A stretch of DNA of 64,000 nucleotides, taken from positions 158,614 through 222,613 of the forward strand of contig NZ_JSEO01000009.1 in the NCBI RefSeq assembly GCF_001624705.1, in the 5' to 3' direction. How positions within the stretch are numbered: the first letter of the stretch is position 1; every line of letters begins with the position of its first letter. The translations under genes were made by a program, and so were the position numbers. Source of the stretch: Marinomonas sp. SBI8L. GTDB lineage: Bacteria > Pseudomonadota > Gammaproteobacteria > Pseudomonadales > Marinomonadaceae. A model generated the notes under the pieces. That model did no database searches and was not told the origin of the DNA. It was given only the letters and a program-made list of their open reading frames with translations. Positions 27,715 to 37,114 of the stretch are shown in pieces.

Positions 27715-29172
27715 TTATTGATAAACACGCTTGATACTTGGCATAAAACGGACAAGTATCGCATCGATAATAATCAAGCTAACTAGACAAATAGCGGCTA
27801 GGGGGAAGAATAAAGATAAGAAAAGCATGAGTATGCTGGCATTTTTCCAACGTCCTAGATTTTGTGGTAAAGGTGGAGCGCTTAAACCACGGCTCTGGCT
27901 TGGACGACGTAACCACCAGATATAGAGTCCGCTGACACTTAGTAATATGATCATGGCGCAAGCCACAGTATTTAGAATGAGGTTCCAAAGGCTGTAGTTA
28001 GCTTGGTGAAGCGCAATGCCTACCGCCATCGATTTAGCCACCAAGTTGTAATCAGCATAGCCGATATCTGCTAATACCTTGCCGGTATACTGGTCCAAAT
28101 GCAGGGTTCTATCTTGAGTCGCGTCTTGAATGTCACCACTCATAGTATTTGCTGAAATGGTATAAACCCCAGTATCGTTACTTGGCAAGCTAACAGTAAA
28201 GTGAGTGAATCCAACTTTGAGGGCGAAAGCTGATACGGAATCAAGGTCAACACCCACACCTTGTTCTATGCCCTTTGAACCTGAGTTAGTCCCAGATTCT
28301 GGTAAAGGGCTAAGCTCTAGATTCCATGGCATAGTTTCAATCACACCTGTATTTAAGCTTTTATGGTTAGCGTGAATATCGTCTGGGTCTGTGATTGGGT
28401 TAGAGTTGAAATTGGATGCTCTTTTGTCCGTTGGAAAGCTGCTCCAAGCTTGTACAAACTGCCCTCCCCAGATACCACTCCAAGCTAAACCAGAGAGAGA
28501 GAAAAAGACCAAAAAGACAAGTGATGCTAGGCCTGTGATGGAATGCAGGTCACGCCAGAACATCCTTTTACCATTTTGTTTTCTGATCTTCAGGGCTTGG
28601 ATAAAACGATTGCTAGTCTGCTTTTTAGCGGGACTTCTTGGCCACCATAAATAACTTCCTGTGATTGCCAATAGTATGGTAAAACTCGCCGCTAGCTCCA
28701 TTAATCTGTCACCAATATCGCCAATCAGTAAGCTACCGTGTATGTCATTACTTAATGCATAGAGGCCATTATCTAGGTTGATATCACCCAGTATTTGGCC
28801 TGTATAAGGGTTGGTAAAGACTTTGAGGTTAATGCCTTCAGACGTTTTAACGATAAATTGATTGCTCTGGTTAGGCGCTTTGCCCTGAATAAACTTTCTA
28901 ATAGTGCCTGAATAGGCAAGATCTAGGGTTTCTTTTTGAGATTCAAACGTCATTTTTGAATCTCCAACCTCGACAAAATACTTGTCTTGATAAAGCTGTG
29001 GTTCTAGAACTGGTTGATACAGCATGATGAGGCCAGTGACAGATAGGATAATTAAAAAAGGCACAACAAATAGCCCTGCATAGAAATGCCAACGCCAAAT
29101 GGAGTGATAAAACTGTCGTGAGGCGGGTTTAGATTTTTGTTTAGATTCTTGATTGGAAAGTGGAATAGACAT
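27715..29172 (-). CDS. PepSY-associated transmembrane protein (PiuB-like)
   Basis: The 485-residue protein starts with a cytoplasmic tail and the family-typical FYHSIWRWHFYAGLFVVPFLIILSVTGLIML (about residues 22-52). Further membrane helices follow near 165-185, 205-225 and in the C-terminal third, and two extracytoplasmic PepSY-like regions lie between them. The family is often iron-regulated and linked to siderophore or heme uptake and ferric reductase activity; substrates are not defined. It follows the DUF2946 gene on the same strand with a 134-bp gap, a pair commonly seen together. Confidence 0.85.
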   Translation of the reverse strand: MSIPLSNQESKQKSKPASRQFYHSIWRWHFYAGLFVVPFLIILSVTGLIMLYQPVLEPQLYQDKYFVEVGDSKMTFESQKETLDLAYSGTIRKFIQGKAPNQSNQFIVKTSEGINLKVFTNPYTGQILGDINLDNGLYALSNDIHGSLLIGDIGDRLMELAASFTILLAITGSYLWWPRSPAKKQTSNRFIQALKIRKQNGKRMFWRDLHSITGLASLVFLVFFSLSGLAWSGIWGGQFVQAWSSFPTDKRASNFNSNPITDPDDIHANHKSLNTGVIETMPWNLELSPLPESGTNSGSKGIEQGVGVDLDSVSAFALKVGFTHFTVSLPSNDTGVYTISANTMSGDIQDATQDRTLHLDQYTGKVLADIGYADYNLVAKSMAVGIALHQANYSLWNLILNTVACAMIILLSVSGLYIWWLRRPSQSRGLSAPPLPQNLGRWKNASILMLFLSLFFPLAAICLVSLIIIDAILVRFMPSIKRVYQ

Positions 29173-29247
29173 GGGAAACCTTTATTTTTATGCCAATGGG
29201 GAATTGGCAAACTAAATAGATAAAAAAGGTGCGCACACACGCACTAA

Positions 29248-29273
29248 AGCACTGCTTAAAATTAAGCAGTGCT
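29248..29273. repeat. Hairpin between the DUF2946 and PepSY genes
   Basis: A 12-bp stem (AGCACTGCTTAA and complement) separated by 2 nt lies in the 134-bp gap between the two genes. It is not followed by a clear T-tract on either strand, so it may be a weak terminator or an RNA-stability element. Confidence 0.5.
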
Positions 29274-29306
29274 CAGCTAGTACTCTTACAAGTAGCAATC
29301 AGGTGT

Positions 29307-29693
29307 TCAGGCTGATTGCAGAAGGTAAAACTCGGTACGGCTTGGTGGTGCTCTGGGATGGGCAAGCGAATAAGGTCTCTTTAATGAGACTTGGCTTGCA
29401 TAATGAACTAGGGGTGTTGAAGTTAAATTAGAAGGTGATAAAAACTCAGGAAAGCTTAGGGCGATGACATCCTGAACACAGGGGCATTGAGTGGTTTGAT
29501 GCTGCTTTGAATCACTTGCGGATGATTCTATTTTAACGAGTTCAATCCCTGCTGTGGTACACAGAGAAACCCAATAACCACTGACTTGGCCTTGGGCATT
29601 TATTGCAGGCAGAGCAAAAAAACAGCACCAGCAAAGTAATTGCAGTACTAAGAGTTTTTTAGACGCTGTGTAAGTCGAGCTTAACGTGCGCAT
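29307..29693 (-). CDS. DUF2946-like small secreted/membrane protein
   Basis: The 128-residue protein has a hydrophobic segment near the N-terminus (LLVLQLLCWCCFFALPAINA, about 13-32) that could be a signal peptide or anchor. The LCTTAGI element, a CPC motif (about 70-72) and the C-terminal RAPPSRTEFYL fit the DUF2946 family, which is often encoded near copper or iron transport genes. The Cys pair suggests metal binding. Function is unknown. Confidence 0.65.
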   Translation of the reverse strand: MRTLSSTYTASKKLLVLQLLCWCCFFALPAINAQGQVSGYWVSLCTTAGIELVKIESSASDSKQHQTTQCPCVQDVIALSFPEFLSPSNLTSTPLVHYASQVSLKRPYSLAHPRAPPSRTEFYLLQSA

Positions 29694-29775
29694 CCTGCTC
29701 CGTTTTGCCTAGGGTTAAAATGAAGAATCATAGTTTAATCTGATTCAGTTTTATCTGATAGGGGTCAAACTGTGA

Positions 29776-30417
29776 TTAATCTTTATAGACTTGAAATAAA
29801 CGATAGGTGAGTTGCCCTGCTGTCTTTTCTTTTAGTAAGTCCCAAGATTGAGTAATACTAGGTAAAGGTGTCTCTTTTTCCATTTCTAAATATACGAGAG
29901 CGCCTTCTGCTAACCAACCTTGCTCTAATAATGGCAAGATGTTTTCAACCCAGCCTTTACGAAAAGGTGGATCAATAAAGACTAAATCAAAAGGGGCTTT
30001 ATCAGCTAAGTTTGGTTGAGCTTCTATCGGCAGCTTCAATAGACTTAGCGCATCTTGATTAAGGGTTAACGCGTCCTTACAGCCAAGGGTTGCTAAGTTT
30101 TGCTGCATTTGTTGGGTAACGACACGAGAGGCATCGACAAATACACAGCTCTTCGCTGAACGTGAAAGCGCTTCTAATCCTAAAGCACCCGAGCCACAAA
30201 ATAAATCCGCACATTTAGCGCCAGGTACATAAGCGTTAATCCAATTGAAGAGGGTTTCTCTCACTCTATCCGGTGTTGGCCTAAGTCCTTCTAGCTCTGG
30301 GATAGGTAACATGCGTGAACGCCATTGGCCGCTGATAATTCTAAGTTTTGCTCTTTGCTGTTTAGACTTATTAGTCGCGTGATCAAGTTTTTTAGGGGCG
30401 CGTGAGCGGGCGTTCAT
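29776..30417 (-). CDS. rsmD: 16S rRNA (guanine966-N2)-methyltransferase
   Basis: The 213-residue SAM-dependent enzyme shows the RsmD N-terminal ISGQWRSR and RPTPDRVRETLFNW, SAM motif ADLFCGSGALGLEALSR and catalytic motif IDPPF (about residues 150-154). It methylates G966 in 16S rRNA. In Pseudomonas it also precedes the M16-like genes and ftsY, so this is the conserved location. The tail MNARSRAPKKLDHATNKSKQQR is basic and probably unstructured. Confidence 0.94.
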   Translation of the reverse strand: MNARSRAPKKLDHATNKSKQQRAKLRIISGQWRSRMLPIPELEGLRPTPDRVRETLFNWINAYVPGAKCADLFCGSGALGLEALSRSAKSCVFVDASRVVTQQMQQNLATLGCKDALTLNQDALSLLKLPIEAQPNLADKAPFDLVFIDPPFRKGWVENILPLLEQGWLAEGALVYLEMEKETPLPSITQSWDLLKEKTAGQLTYRLFQVYKD

Positions 30418-30494
30418 GGCTAATCTTCCAACTGGTAGGGCTTTTAAGGTTGGCTATTTTAAAGGCTCAACCCTGATTAAGAAAGCCCTAATAA

Positions 30495-31826
30495 CTACTG
30501 TCTTTGCTGAAGCTCTTGTAGACTCGATGTCATGATCAAGCGGCGAATATTGGCATTAAACTCTTTAAAACTGAGGTCTTTAACGGCTTCACCATAGGTT
30601 TCATTCCACTGCCCGACAGTTAGTCCCTCTTGCTCTTCTAAGGCTAGGGTTTCTTGACTTGCCATACGCGCCCACCAACTTGGAGACTGGGTATAATTAG
30701 CTAGCTTCTCTTGATAGCGGGTTAATGATTGTTCGAAAGCATCTTGGCTAAAGCTTGTGATTGACTCATCTAATACGCTTCGCGAAAAGTACTCATCTTG
30801 TCGATATTTAGCTTCTGGTTTAGAGGCATCCAAAAGTGGGCTTTGTTCATGTTGAATGCTCCACCAGGCCCATTTTTGCTGAGGTGAAGATTCAAAATGT
30901 AGTTGCACATAGCTGGGCGCACTGGCTTGTTTAAGCTGAGACAGATAATAAGGTAGCCACAATTGCAAACTGATCCATTCTTTAGCGTTGTTAACTTGGT
31001 TGAAGGCAAAAGCACCATGGCTTTGCAATAGCTGCGGACCAACTTGGGTCTGTAGCCCTATTCTTGACGCAATATTCATTGGCGCAGGCGTTTCTGAGTA
31101 GGCTGCGTTCTTTGTTAGTTGAGCGAGATAAGTCTGCATCTCCTGCACACCATTGATATTACCTGCCAAAGTAATTTTATCTATCTGCCCAAGTAGCGTT
31201 TGATAATGTTGCTGAATGTCTTGCAGAGTTAAGCTGTATTCGTCTAATACTCCATCTAAAGGCAAATTATTTGCTTGAGGGAAGAGCTTTTGCTCTAACT
31301 GAGCCTTATTAGAGAGATAATAGGGGATATGACCTTGTTGCCAATTATGAAAGGTACGATTTTTGAAGTCAGGATTGTTGAACCAAGGTATGAGTATTTC
31401 CATACTGGCAGATAAAAAGTTTGGTTCACTATTAAGTGTAATGGCGAGTTCACTTTCCTCATTACTAACATGGTAGGTGAGCTGCGTTGTTACATCTGAT
31501 AAGCGCTGGTTGATAGAACTAGTGCTTAAAGGGAGAGTATCTAGCATTAATAATGAAAAAACAGCATCGGTTAAGCCAAGTTTACTATCGTCTTTACGCC
31601 CATGATTAAAGCGGATACGTAGTTCGAGTTTATTCGTACCTTGCCAGGTGTTTTGATAAACCCAAGTAATAGGAATCTGCTTATCTGTTTGCCAATACTC
31701 TATGTGTGCTTCAGGGTATTTGGAAGGCGGTGCAGTAAGATTAAGAACCAGAACCATAAGACTAATGAAGATCATTAATCCTGCTAAGACGGGTTTACTA
31801 AATAATGGCTTGTCGGATTTTTTCAT
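30495..31826 (-). CDS. M16 (insulinase-like) family protein lacking the zinc motif
   Basis: The 443-residue protein has an N-terminal membrane anchor (about residues 12-32, VLAGLMIFISLMVLVLNLT) and resembles the M16 fold (LELRIRFNHGRKDDSKLGLTDAVFSLLMLDTLP at the position where active members have HXXEH). No HXXEH or related zinc-binding motif is present, so it is probably not a peptidase itself. In Pseudomonas two M16 genes lie between rsmD and ftsY, one active and one without the motif; only the inactive type seems present here. It is divergent from ftsY. Confidence 0.75.
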   Translation of the reverse strand: MKKSDKPLFSKPVLAGLMIFISLMVLVLNLTAPPSKYPEAHIEYWQTDKQIPITWVYQNTWQGTNKLELRIRFNHGRKDDSKLGLTDAVFSLLMLDTLPLSTSSINQRLSDVTTQLTYHVSNEESELAITLNSEPNFLSASMEILIPWFNNPDFKNRTFHNWQQGHIPYYLSNKAQLEQKLFPQANNLPLDGVLDEYSLTLQDIQQHYQTLLGQIDKITLAGNINGVQEMQTYLAQLTKNAAYSETPAPMNIASRIGLQTQVGPQLLQSHGAFAFNQVNNAKEWISLQLWLPYYLSQLKQASAPSYVQLHFESSPQQKWAWWSIQHEQSPLLDASKPEAKYRQDEYFSRSVLDESITSFSQDAFEQSLTRYQEKLANYTQSPSWWARMASQETLALEEQEGLTVGQWNETYGEAVKDLSFKEFNANIRRLIMTSSLQELQQRQ

Positions 31827-32060
31827 AAGGCTAATGGTTAATTACCGAATACTTAATGATTTACTTAAAAAGGGAGATATTCCCCGAAAGAATTCAATTA
31901 GACACTAAATTTCATTCCAATGGGCCTGTTTGCTAACAGGAATAATGTTAAAATTGATTGTTTTCTGTGCCTTTTTACCACAGGTCATCAAATTATTTTA
32001 TTCAATTCGCTGAAACATCGTGACTAAATTCGATTTTTAGCCCAGTAAGAGATCCACTGA

Positions 32061-33359
32061 ATGGAATTTGTTAATAGCATTATTGCGTTTTTTACACCTT
32101 ATTTTGGGGAATATGCCCAATATGCACCTATCGTTATTGGTGCTTTGCTCGCTATCTTGGCGTATGCAATTAAACCTCGTGTCATTAAAAAAATGGGTGC
32201 AGAGGCAAGTGAGCCAGATAAAAAAGATACAGAGCAATTAGATACGCTTGATTCAAAACAAGATTCGACGGTTTCTCAGGTAAAAGAACAAACGTCTCAA
32301 GTAGAAGCCCAAGCAGAAACCTTAGATGTCGAAGCTCAAGAGCCAAAAGCAGCTGAGACAACAACTAGTGAATTGGAATCAGCACCCGTTGCAGAGCCTC
32401 AAGTAGAGGAAGCTGACTCAGGCCTTACTTGGGCGCAAAGAGTTAAAGCCGGCTTAAGCCGTACTCGTAACGGTCTTGGTAATGGGCTTGCGAATCTGAT
32501 TGTTGGTAGCAAGCAAATTGATGATGACTTGCTAGAAGAATTAGAAACTCAGTTATTGATGGCAGATGTAGGTGTTGAAGCCACGCAAAGTCTAATCGCA
32601 ACTTTAACTGAAAAAATGAATCGTAAAGAGTTAAAAGATGCTGATGCTTTAATGGCATCTTTAAAACATGAATTAAGAGAAATGTTAGCTGGCTCTGCTG
32701 AACCTCTTGAGGTGACTGAGCCAGAGGTGGAAGGTAAAAAAGCGCCTTATGTTATCTTGATGGTAGGTGTAAATGGTGTGGGTAAAACCACAACCATAGG
32801 TAAATTGACGAAGAAGTTTCAAGCACAAGGCAAAAAAGTCATTTTGGCGGCTGGCGATACCTTTAGGGCGGCTGCGGTTGAGCAATTACAGGTATGGGGT
32901 GAACGCAATCAGGTTCCTGTGGTCGCACAACAGACAGGTTCTGATTCAGCTTCTGTTATTTTTGACGCCATTGATTCAGCAACAGCAAAAGGTTTTGATG
33001 TTGTCATAGCTGATACTGCGGGCCGTCTACAAAATAAAAGTAACCTAATGAACGAACTGTCAAAAGTGGTTCGTGTGATGAAGAAACTTGATCAGAATGC
33101 ACCGCATGAAGTGATGTTAGTACTGGACGCAGGTACAGGGCAAAATGCCATTAGCCAAGCCAAGCTCTTTAGTGAAGCAGTAGGTGTATCTGGTATTACG
33201 CTAACTAAGCTAGATGGTACTGCCAAAGGCGGTATTATTTTTGCGATAGCGAAAGAATTTGAAATCCCAATCCGATTTATCGGTGTGGGTGAGCAAGTTG
33301 ACGACTTAAGAGACTTTGATGCCGAAGTTTTTGTAGATGCCTTGTTCGAACAGGACTAG
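32061..33359 (+). CDS. ftsY: Signal recognition particle receptor FtsY, with N-terminal membrane helix
   Basis: The 432-residue GTPase docks SRP-ribosome complexes at the membrane. The C-terminal NG domain has G1 GVNGVGKTTT (about residues 235-244), G3 DTAGRLQNK, and TKLDGTAKGG. Between residue 40 and 110 lies the acidic, Glu/Gln-rich A region. Before it, residues 21-38 (YAPIVIGALLAILAYAIK) form a probable membrane helix, which E. coli FtsY lacks. It is the first gene of ftsY-ftsE-ftsX, with 77 bp to ftsE. Confidence 0.93.
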   Translation: MEFVNSIIAFFTPYFGEYAQYAPIVIGALLAILAYAIKPRVIKKMGAEASEPDKKDTEQLDTLDSKQDSTVSQVKEQTSQVEAQAETLDVEAQEPKAAETTTSELESAPVAEPQVEEADSGLTWAQRVKAGLSRTRNGLGNGLANLIVGSKQIDDDLLEELETQLLMADVGVEATQSLIATLTEKMNRKELKDADALMASLKHELREMLAGSAEPLEVTEPEVEGKKAPYVILMVGVNGVGKTTTIGKLTKKFQAQGKKVILAAGDTFRAAAVEQLQVWGERNQVPVVAQQTGSDSASVIFDAIDSATAKGFDVVIADTAGRLQNKSNLMNELSKVVRVMKKLDQNAPHEVMLVLDAGTGQNAISQAKLFSEAVGVSGITLTKLDGTAKGGIIFAIAKEFEIPIRFIGVGEQVDDLRDFDAEVFVDALFEQD

Positions 33360-33436
33360 CAGCTACCGTTTTAGTAGATGATTAATTTAAGCTGTTAGCG
33401 TTTAAGCTTGCAGAGATAGACCAATAGGATTGGCTT

Positions 33437-34108
33437 GTGGAAATCGAATTTCAAAGAGTTGGAAAGAAGTATGACAGTGGTCAGGAAGCCCTGAGCCAAG
33501 TTAGCTTTCATTTACAGCAGGGTGAAATGGCATTTTTAACAGGCCATTCTGGTGCCGGTAAAAGTACCTTACTAAAACTTATGATGATGATTGAGCGTCA
33601 GAGCTCCGGCAATATTTTGGTTGATGGCGGGGACTTAAGAAACCTGTCAAAAAAAATGGTGCCTGAACATAGACGCCGAGTAGGGGTGGTGTTTCAAAAC
33701 CACCAACTGCTGTTTGACCGCAGTGTTTTTCATAATGTTGCCTTACCCCTTCAAGTTTCTGGTGCAGATCATGCTCAAATTGGTAAGCGTGTGCGTGCGG
33801 CATTAGATAAGGTGGGTTTACTTGGTAAAGAAAAGTACAACCCTATGGCCTTGTCTGGTGGTGAGCAACAGCGCATTGGCATCGCAAGAGCCGTGGTTAA
33901 TAAACCGCAACTACTTTTAGCAGATGAGCCTACTGGTAACCTTGATCCAAAGCTTTCTGCAGAAATCATGAATCTGTTTCAAGAGTTTAATCATGTTGGT
34001 GTTACTGTGCTGGTGGCCAGTCACGATTTAGCCTTAGTTGCACGCATGAGGCACAGAGTCTTGACGCTGAATCAGGGTCGCATGGTAAATGACGGAGGCT
34101 TTAGTTAA
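33437..34108 (+). CDS. ftsE: Cell division ATP-binding protein FtsE
   Basis: The 223-residue ABC ATPase has Walker A GHSGAGKST (about residues 35-43), signature LSGGEQQRIGIARA, Walker B LLLADEPTGNLD and the switch histidine in ASHDL. With FtsX it controls peptidoglycan hydrolases at the division site. The start is a GTG at 33437, preceded by AGGAT. The stop overlaps the ftsX start by one base (TAATG). Confidence 0.95.
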   Translation: MEIEFQRVGKKYDSGQEALSQVSFHLQQGEMAFLTGHSGAGKSTLLKLMMMIERQSSGNILVDGGDLRNLSKKMVPEHRRRVGVVFQNHQLLFDRSVFHNVALPLQVSGADHAQIGKRVRAALDKVGLLGKEKYNPMALSGGEQQRIGIARAVVNKPQLLLADEPTGNLDPKLSAEIMNLFQEFNHVGVTVLVASHDLALVARMRHRVLTLNQGRMVNDGGFS

Positions 34109-35142
34109 TGAGCGCTCGTCCTAATACCAACAAAGCACCTCAAAGAGGGGCGACACGCCAAGCGAATCAGCCCGTTAATACTCAAAAGCCTAACCAAAAA
34201 GCGAAGCGTCAACCTTTCAATCTAAGTCAGCATTTACGTCAGCATCAGGCTGTCTTGATGGAAAGTGTGGTTCGTTTAATGAATTACCCTATGGCGAGCT
34301 TTATGACCCTTATGGTGATTGCGATAGCTTTGTCATTGCCAGGTGGTCTTTATGTGATGTTGAAAAACGTCCAGTCCGTGACTGATCAATGGGAGCAGCA
34401 GTCAGTCATCAGCCTTTATCTTTTTTCTGAGTTAGAAGATACCCAAGCACTGGCATTATCTCATCAGATTTCTGCTCGAGACGATGTGCGTTCTGTGTCT
34501 TACGTCTCGAAAGAAGAAGGCTTAAGGTATTTTGAGCAAGTCAGTGGTTACGAACAAATTCTATCTTCACTCCCTGAGAATCCTCTACCGATTGTTTTAC
34601 AAGTGATTCCAATGGAAACAGTGCAGCTGGATACCTTAGATATTTTAGAATCTTTAAGGATTGAATTAGAAGAACAAGAGCAAGTTGAATATGCTGAATT
34701 GGATGCCCAATGGCTACAACGTCTTGCTAGCTTTCTAAGTTTTGGCGAAAGGTTTGTCTACGCGCTTTCTAGTCTTTTGGTAATCGCAGTACTACTGATA
34801 GTAGGTAATACAATTCGAATGGCAGTGGAAAGTCGCCGCGATGAAGTCTTGGTAATGAAACTTGTTGGCGCAACAGATGCTTATATACGCAGGCCTTTTT
34901 TATACATGGGATTCTGGTTTGGGGTGCTAGGTGGTTTATGTGCCTGCATCTGTATATTAGCGGTCAGTTTTTGGGTCAGTGGACCTGCTATGCAATTAAT
35001 AGACTTGTACCATAGTGATTTTCAACTAACCTCATTTAGTGCCAGTGAAGTGGTCGTTTGTTTAACAATAAGTGCCATTATCGGCACACTTGGGGCCTGG
35101 ATAGCGGTTAATAAGCACATTAGCGATATAGAATTGCAATAA
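34108..35142 (+). CDS. ftsX: Cell division protein FtsX
   Basis: The 344-residue permease-like protein has a long cytoplasmic N-terminus (about 60 residues, rich in Q, N and R), four membrane helices (about 70-90, 228-250, 273-297 and 315-335) and a periplasmic domain between the first two. The conserved FtsX segment VESRRDEVLVMKLVGATDAYIRRPFLYMG follows the second helix. It forms a complex with FtsE and transmits ATP hydrolysis across the membrane to activate cell-wall hydrolases. Confidence 0.95.
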   Translation: MSARPNTNKAPQRGATRQANQPVNTQKPNQKAKRQPFNLSQHLRQHQAVLMESVVRLMNYPMASFMTLMVIAIALSLPGGLYVMLKNVQSVTDQWEQQSVISLYLFSELEDTQALALSHQISARDDVRSVSYVSKEEGLRYFEQVSGYEQILSSLPENPLPIVLQVIPMETVQLDTLDILESLRIELEEQEQVEYAELDAQWLQRLASFLSFGERFVYALSSLLVIAVLLIVGNTIRMAVESRRDEVLVMKLVGATDAYIRRPFLYMGFWFGVLGGLCACICILAVSFWVSGPAMQLIDLYHSDFQLTSFSASEVVVCLTISAIIGTLGAWIAVNKHISDIELQ

Positions 35143-35230
35143 AAGCTTGCAAGCTCGCGTATTTTTTAGTGTTATTGAATCGAATTTTTAAAGTTGCTAT
35201 TTGTATACACTTTCTTTTCACATTTTTTTG

Positions 35231-35258
35231 GCAACTTTGTTGATAGTATCTAGTCATA
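35231..35258 (+). promoter_or_regulatory. Sigma-E-like promoter of rpoH
   Basis: GCAACTT at 35231-35237 and TCATA at 35254-35258, separated by 16 bp, resemble the sigma-E promoter form GGAACTT-N16-TCNNA and the E. coli rpoH P3 promoter. The predicted start is near 35264, about 31 nt before the rpoH ATG. This is based on consensus recall. Confidence 0.5.
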
Positions 35259-35294
35259 GAGATAACGAAATTAATTTTAGAGGTAAAGATAGAG

Positions 35295-36161
35295 ATGGGT
35301 AAAGCTCTGCAACCAGTTGACATGATGACACCGGGTCAAAACCTCGAGTCATACATTCAGGGAGTAAGCACGATTCCAATTTTGTCAGCAGAAGATGAAA
35401 ATAAGCTGGCAGAACGTCTTTATTATGATGGTGACTTAGAAGCTGCGAGACAGCTTGTCATGTCCCATTTACGCTTTGTGGTTCATATTGCCAAAAGCTA
35501 TTCAGGTTATGGATTGAACCAAGGTGACCTTATTCAAGAAGGTAACGTTGGTTTGATGAAAGCCGTAAAACGTTTTAACCCAGAAGTGGGTGTTCGCCTA
35601 GTCTCCTTTGCTGTGCACTGGATTAAAGCGGAGATTCATGAGTTCATTCTGAAAAACTGGCGTATCGTTAAAGTTGCGACAACAAAAGCGCAACGTAAAA
35701 TGTTTTTTAACCTTCGCAGTGCTAAGAAAACGCTGTCTTGGTTTAGTAATGATGAAGTTGAATCTGTTGCAGGTGAGCTAGGTGTTAGCCCAGATGTAGT
35801 ACGTCAGATGGAAGGCCGTATGAGCTCATCTGATACTACTTTTGATGCCTCTTCTGATGATGACGATGATAGCGCATACCAAGCACCAGCAAACTACCTT
35901 GAAGACCATAGATATGATCCAGCGTCTTTGATGGAAAATGGTAACTGGGAAGAAGATTCTAATCGCCGTTTACAAGAAGCTATGGCTGAACTAGATGGTC
36001 GTAGCCGTAATATCTTAGTACAACGTTGGTTGTCTGATACTAAGTCAACATTGCATGACTTGGCTGATGAATATGGCGTGTCGGCAGAGCGTATCCGACA
36101 ATTGGAAAAGAATGCTATGGCGAAAATTAGACAGTCTATGGGTGAAGGTCAGTTTGCATAA
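35295..36161 (+). CDS. rpoH: RNA polymerase sigma factor RpoH (sigma-32)
   Basis: The 288-residue heat-shock sigma factor has region 2 ([34 protein letters not shown], about residues 49-82), the RpoH box [10 protein letters not shown] (about 134-143) that distinguishes it from RpoD, and region 4 with [24 protein letters not shown]. An acidic linker ([11 protein letters not shown]) lies between. It follows ftsX as in E. coli and Pseudomonas. A sigma-E-like promoter is proposed upstream. Confidence 0.96.
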   Translation: MGKALQPVDMMTPGQNLESYIQGVSTIPILSAEDENKLAERLYYDGDLEAARQLVMSHLRFVVHIAKSYSGYGLNQGDLIQEGNVGLMKAVKRFNPEVGVRLVSFAVHWIKAEIHEFILKNWRIVKVATTKAQRKMFFNLRSAKKTLSWFSNDEVESVAGELGVSPDVVRQMEGRMSSSDTTFDASSDDDDDSAYQAPANYLEDHRYDPASLMENGNWEEDSNRRLQEAMAELDGRSRNILVQRWLSDTKSTLHDLADEYGVSAERIRQLEKNAMAKIRQSMGEGQFA

Positions 36162-36180
36162 AGCAAGCTGATTGAATTCG

Positions 36181-36208
36181 AAAAAAAGCCTCGTATGAGG
36201 CTTTTTTT
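36181..36208. terminator. Bidirectional terminator after rpoH
   Basis: AGCCTC/GAGGCT stem with A7 before and T7 after, between convergent rpoH and the TonB-family gene. Confidence 0.85.
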
Positions 36209-36240
36209 ATGTCTGTAGAATGTGTTTGATTGCTTCTAAA

Positions 36241-37104
36241 TTATTGGCGGCTTTGTAATTTGTGCCCTGGAATGAATTGCCAAGTCCGAATAATTTCTAA
36301 CTTATCCACTTCGGCAGCAAGCTCGCTTGGGAAGCTAGTAAAAGGCTCTGCTAAGCGTACGATGCGCATGGCAGCGTCATCTAGAATAAGAATACCTGAG
36401 CTTTGCAGTATTTCGATGTTTTCAACATAGCCGTTAGGTTGAATCATGACGGCTAAACGCAGTTGCCCATAAAGCTTGTCTCTTTTAGCTTCAGAAGGGT
36501 AGTGAATGTTACCAATCCTTTCGATACGTCGACGCCAATCATCTAAATATTGAGCATCAATAGCTGCTTTGGCCGATACGCTTGTCAGTCTGCGAATACG
36601 AGGTCGCTTAGCATAAGCTTGTCTTTGTTTATCTAATAACGCCTCAAGTGTTGCGATATCTGTTGTTAGGTGGCTTGGAATCTGGGTTTCACCTAAAAAC
36701 TGTTCTGCTAAAGTCTTGGCTTCATTACTTGCTTCATCAATAACTTTAAATACGGCGTCAGAGTTTTTTGTACTGATTGTTCTGTTATCAACTTTAGGTT
36801 GGCTAGAGGCTAATTGGGGTTGTACTGGCGGTGTGATTTCATAAATGTCATCGGCAATAAAGCGAGCATCTTCTGTGGTTGTGAGCTTTTGTTTACGCAG
36901 CTCGGTACCACTGCCTAGTTGATTAGCTTGCGCAATAAAGTCAGCTTCTTCGGATTTTTCGGTTTTATGCTGAACTAGTGTTATTTCTAAGGTTTTCGCT
37001 TTGGGAGTAGGAAGTTCGAAATCAAAGCCGACAAACATCACCAAGAGTACATGTACGCTAATAGCGAAAAATAGTGCAATTGAGAATCTGTCGGCAATAT
37101 TCAT
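36241..37104 (-). CDS. TonB family energy transducer
   Basis: The 287-residue protein has one N-terminal membrane anchor (about residues 9-28, ALFFAISVHVLLVMFVGF), a long periplasmic linker, and a C-terminal TonB domain (about 190-287) with YPSEAKRDKLYGQLRLAVMI and IRTWQFIPGHK. The linker lacks the usual Pro-Lys repeats. It couples the proton-motive force to outer-membrane transport or to another envelope process. It is 10 bp after gshB, the order seen in Pseudomonas; no exbB/exbD gene is nearby. Confidence 0.85.
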   Translation of the reverse strand: MNIADRFSIALFFAISVHVLLVMFVGFDFELPTPKAKTLEITLVQHKTEKSEEADFIAQANQLGSGTELRKQKLTTTEDARFIADDIYEITPPVQPQLASSQPKVDNRTISTKNSDAVFKVIDEASNEAKTLAEQFLGETQIPSHLTTDIATLEALLDKQRQAYAKRPRIRRLTSVSAKAAIDAQYLDDWRRRIERIGNIHYPSEAKRDKLYGQLRLAVMIQPNGYVENIEILQSSGILILDDAAMRIVRLAEPFTSFPSELAAEVDKLEIIRTWQFIPGHKLQSRQ

Positions 37105-37114
37105 TCAAAACAAT

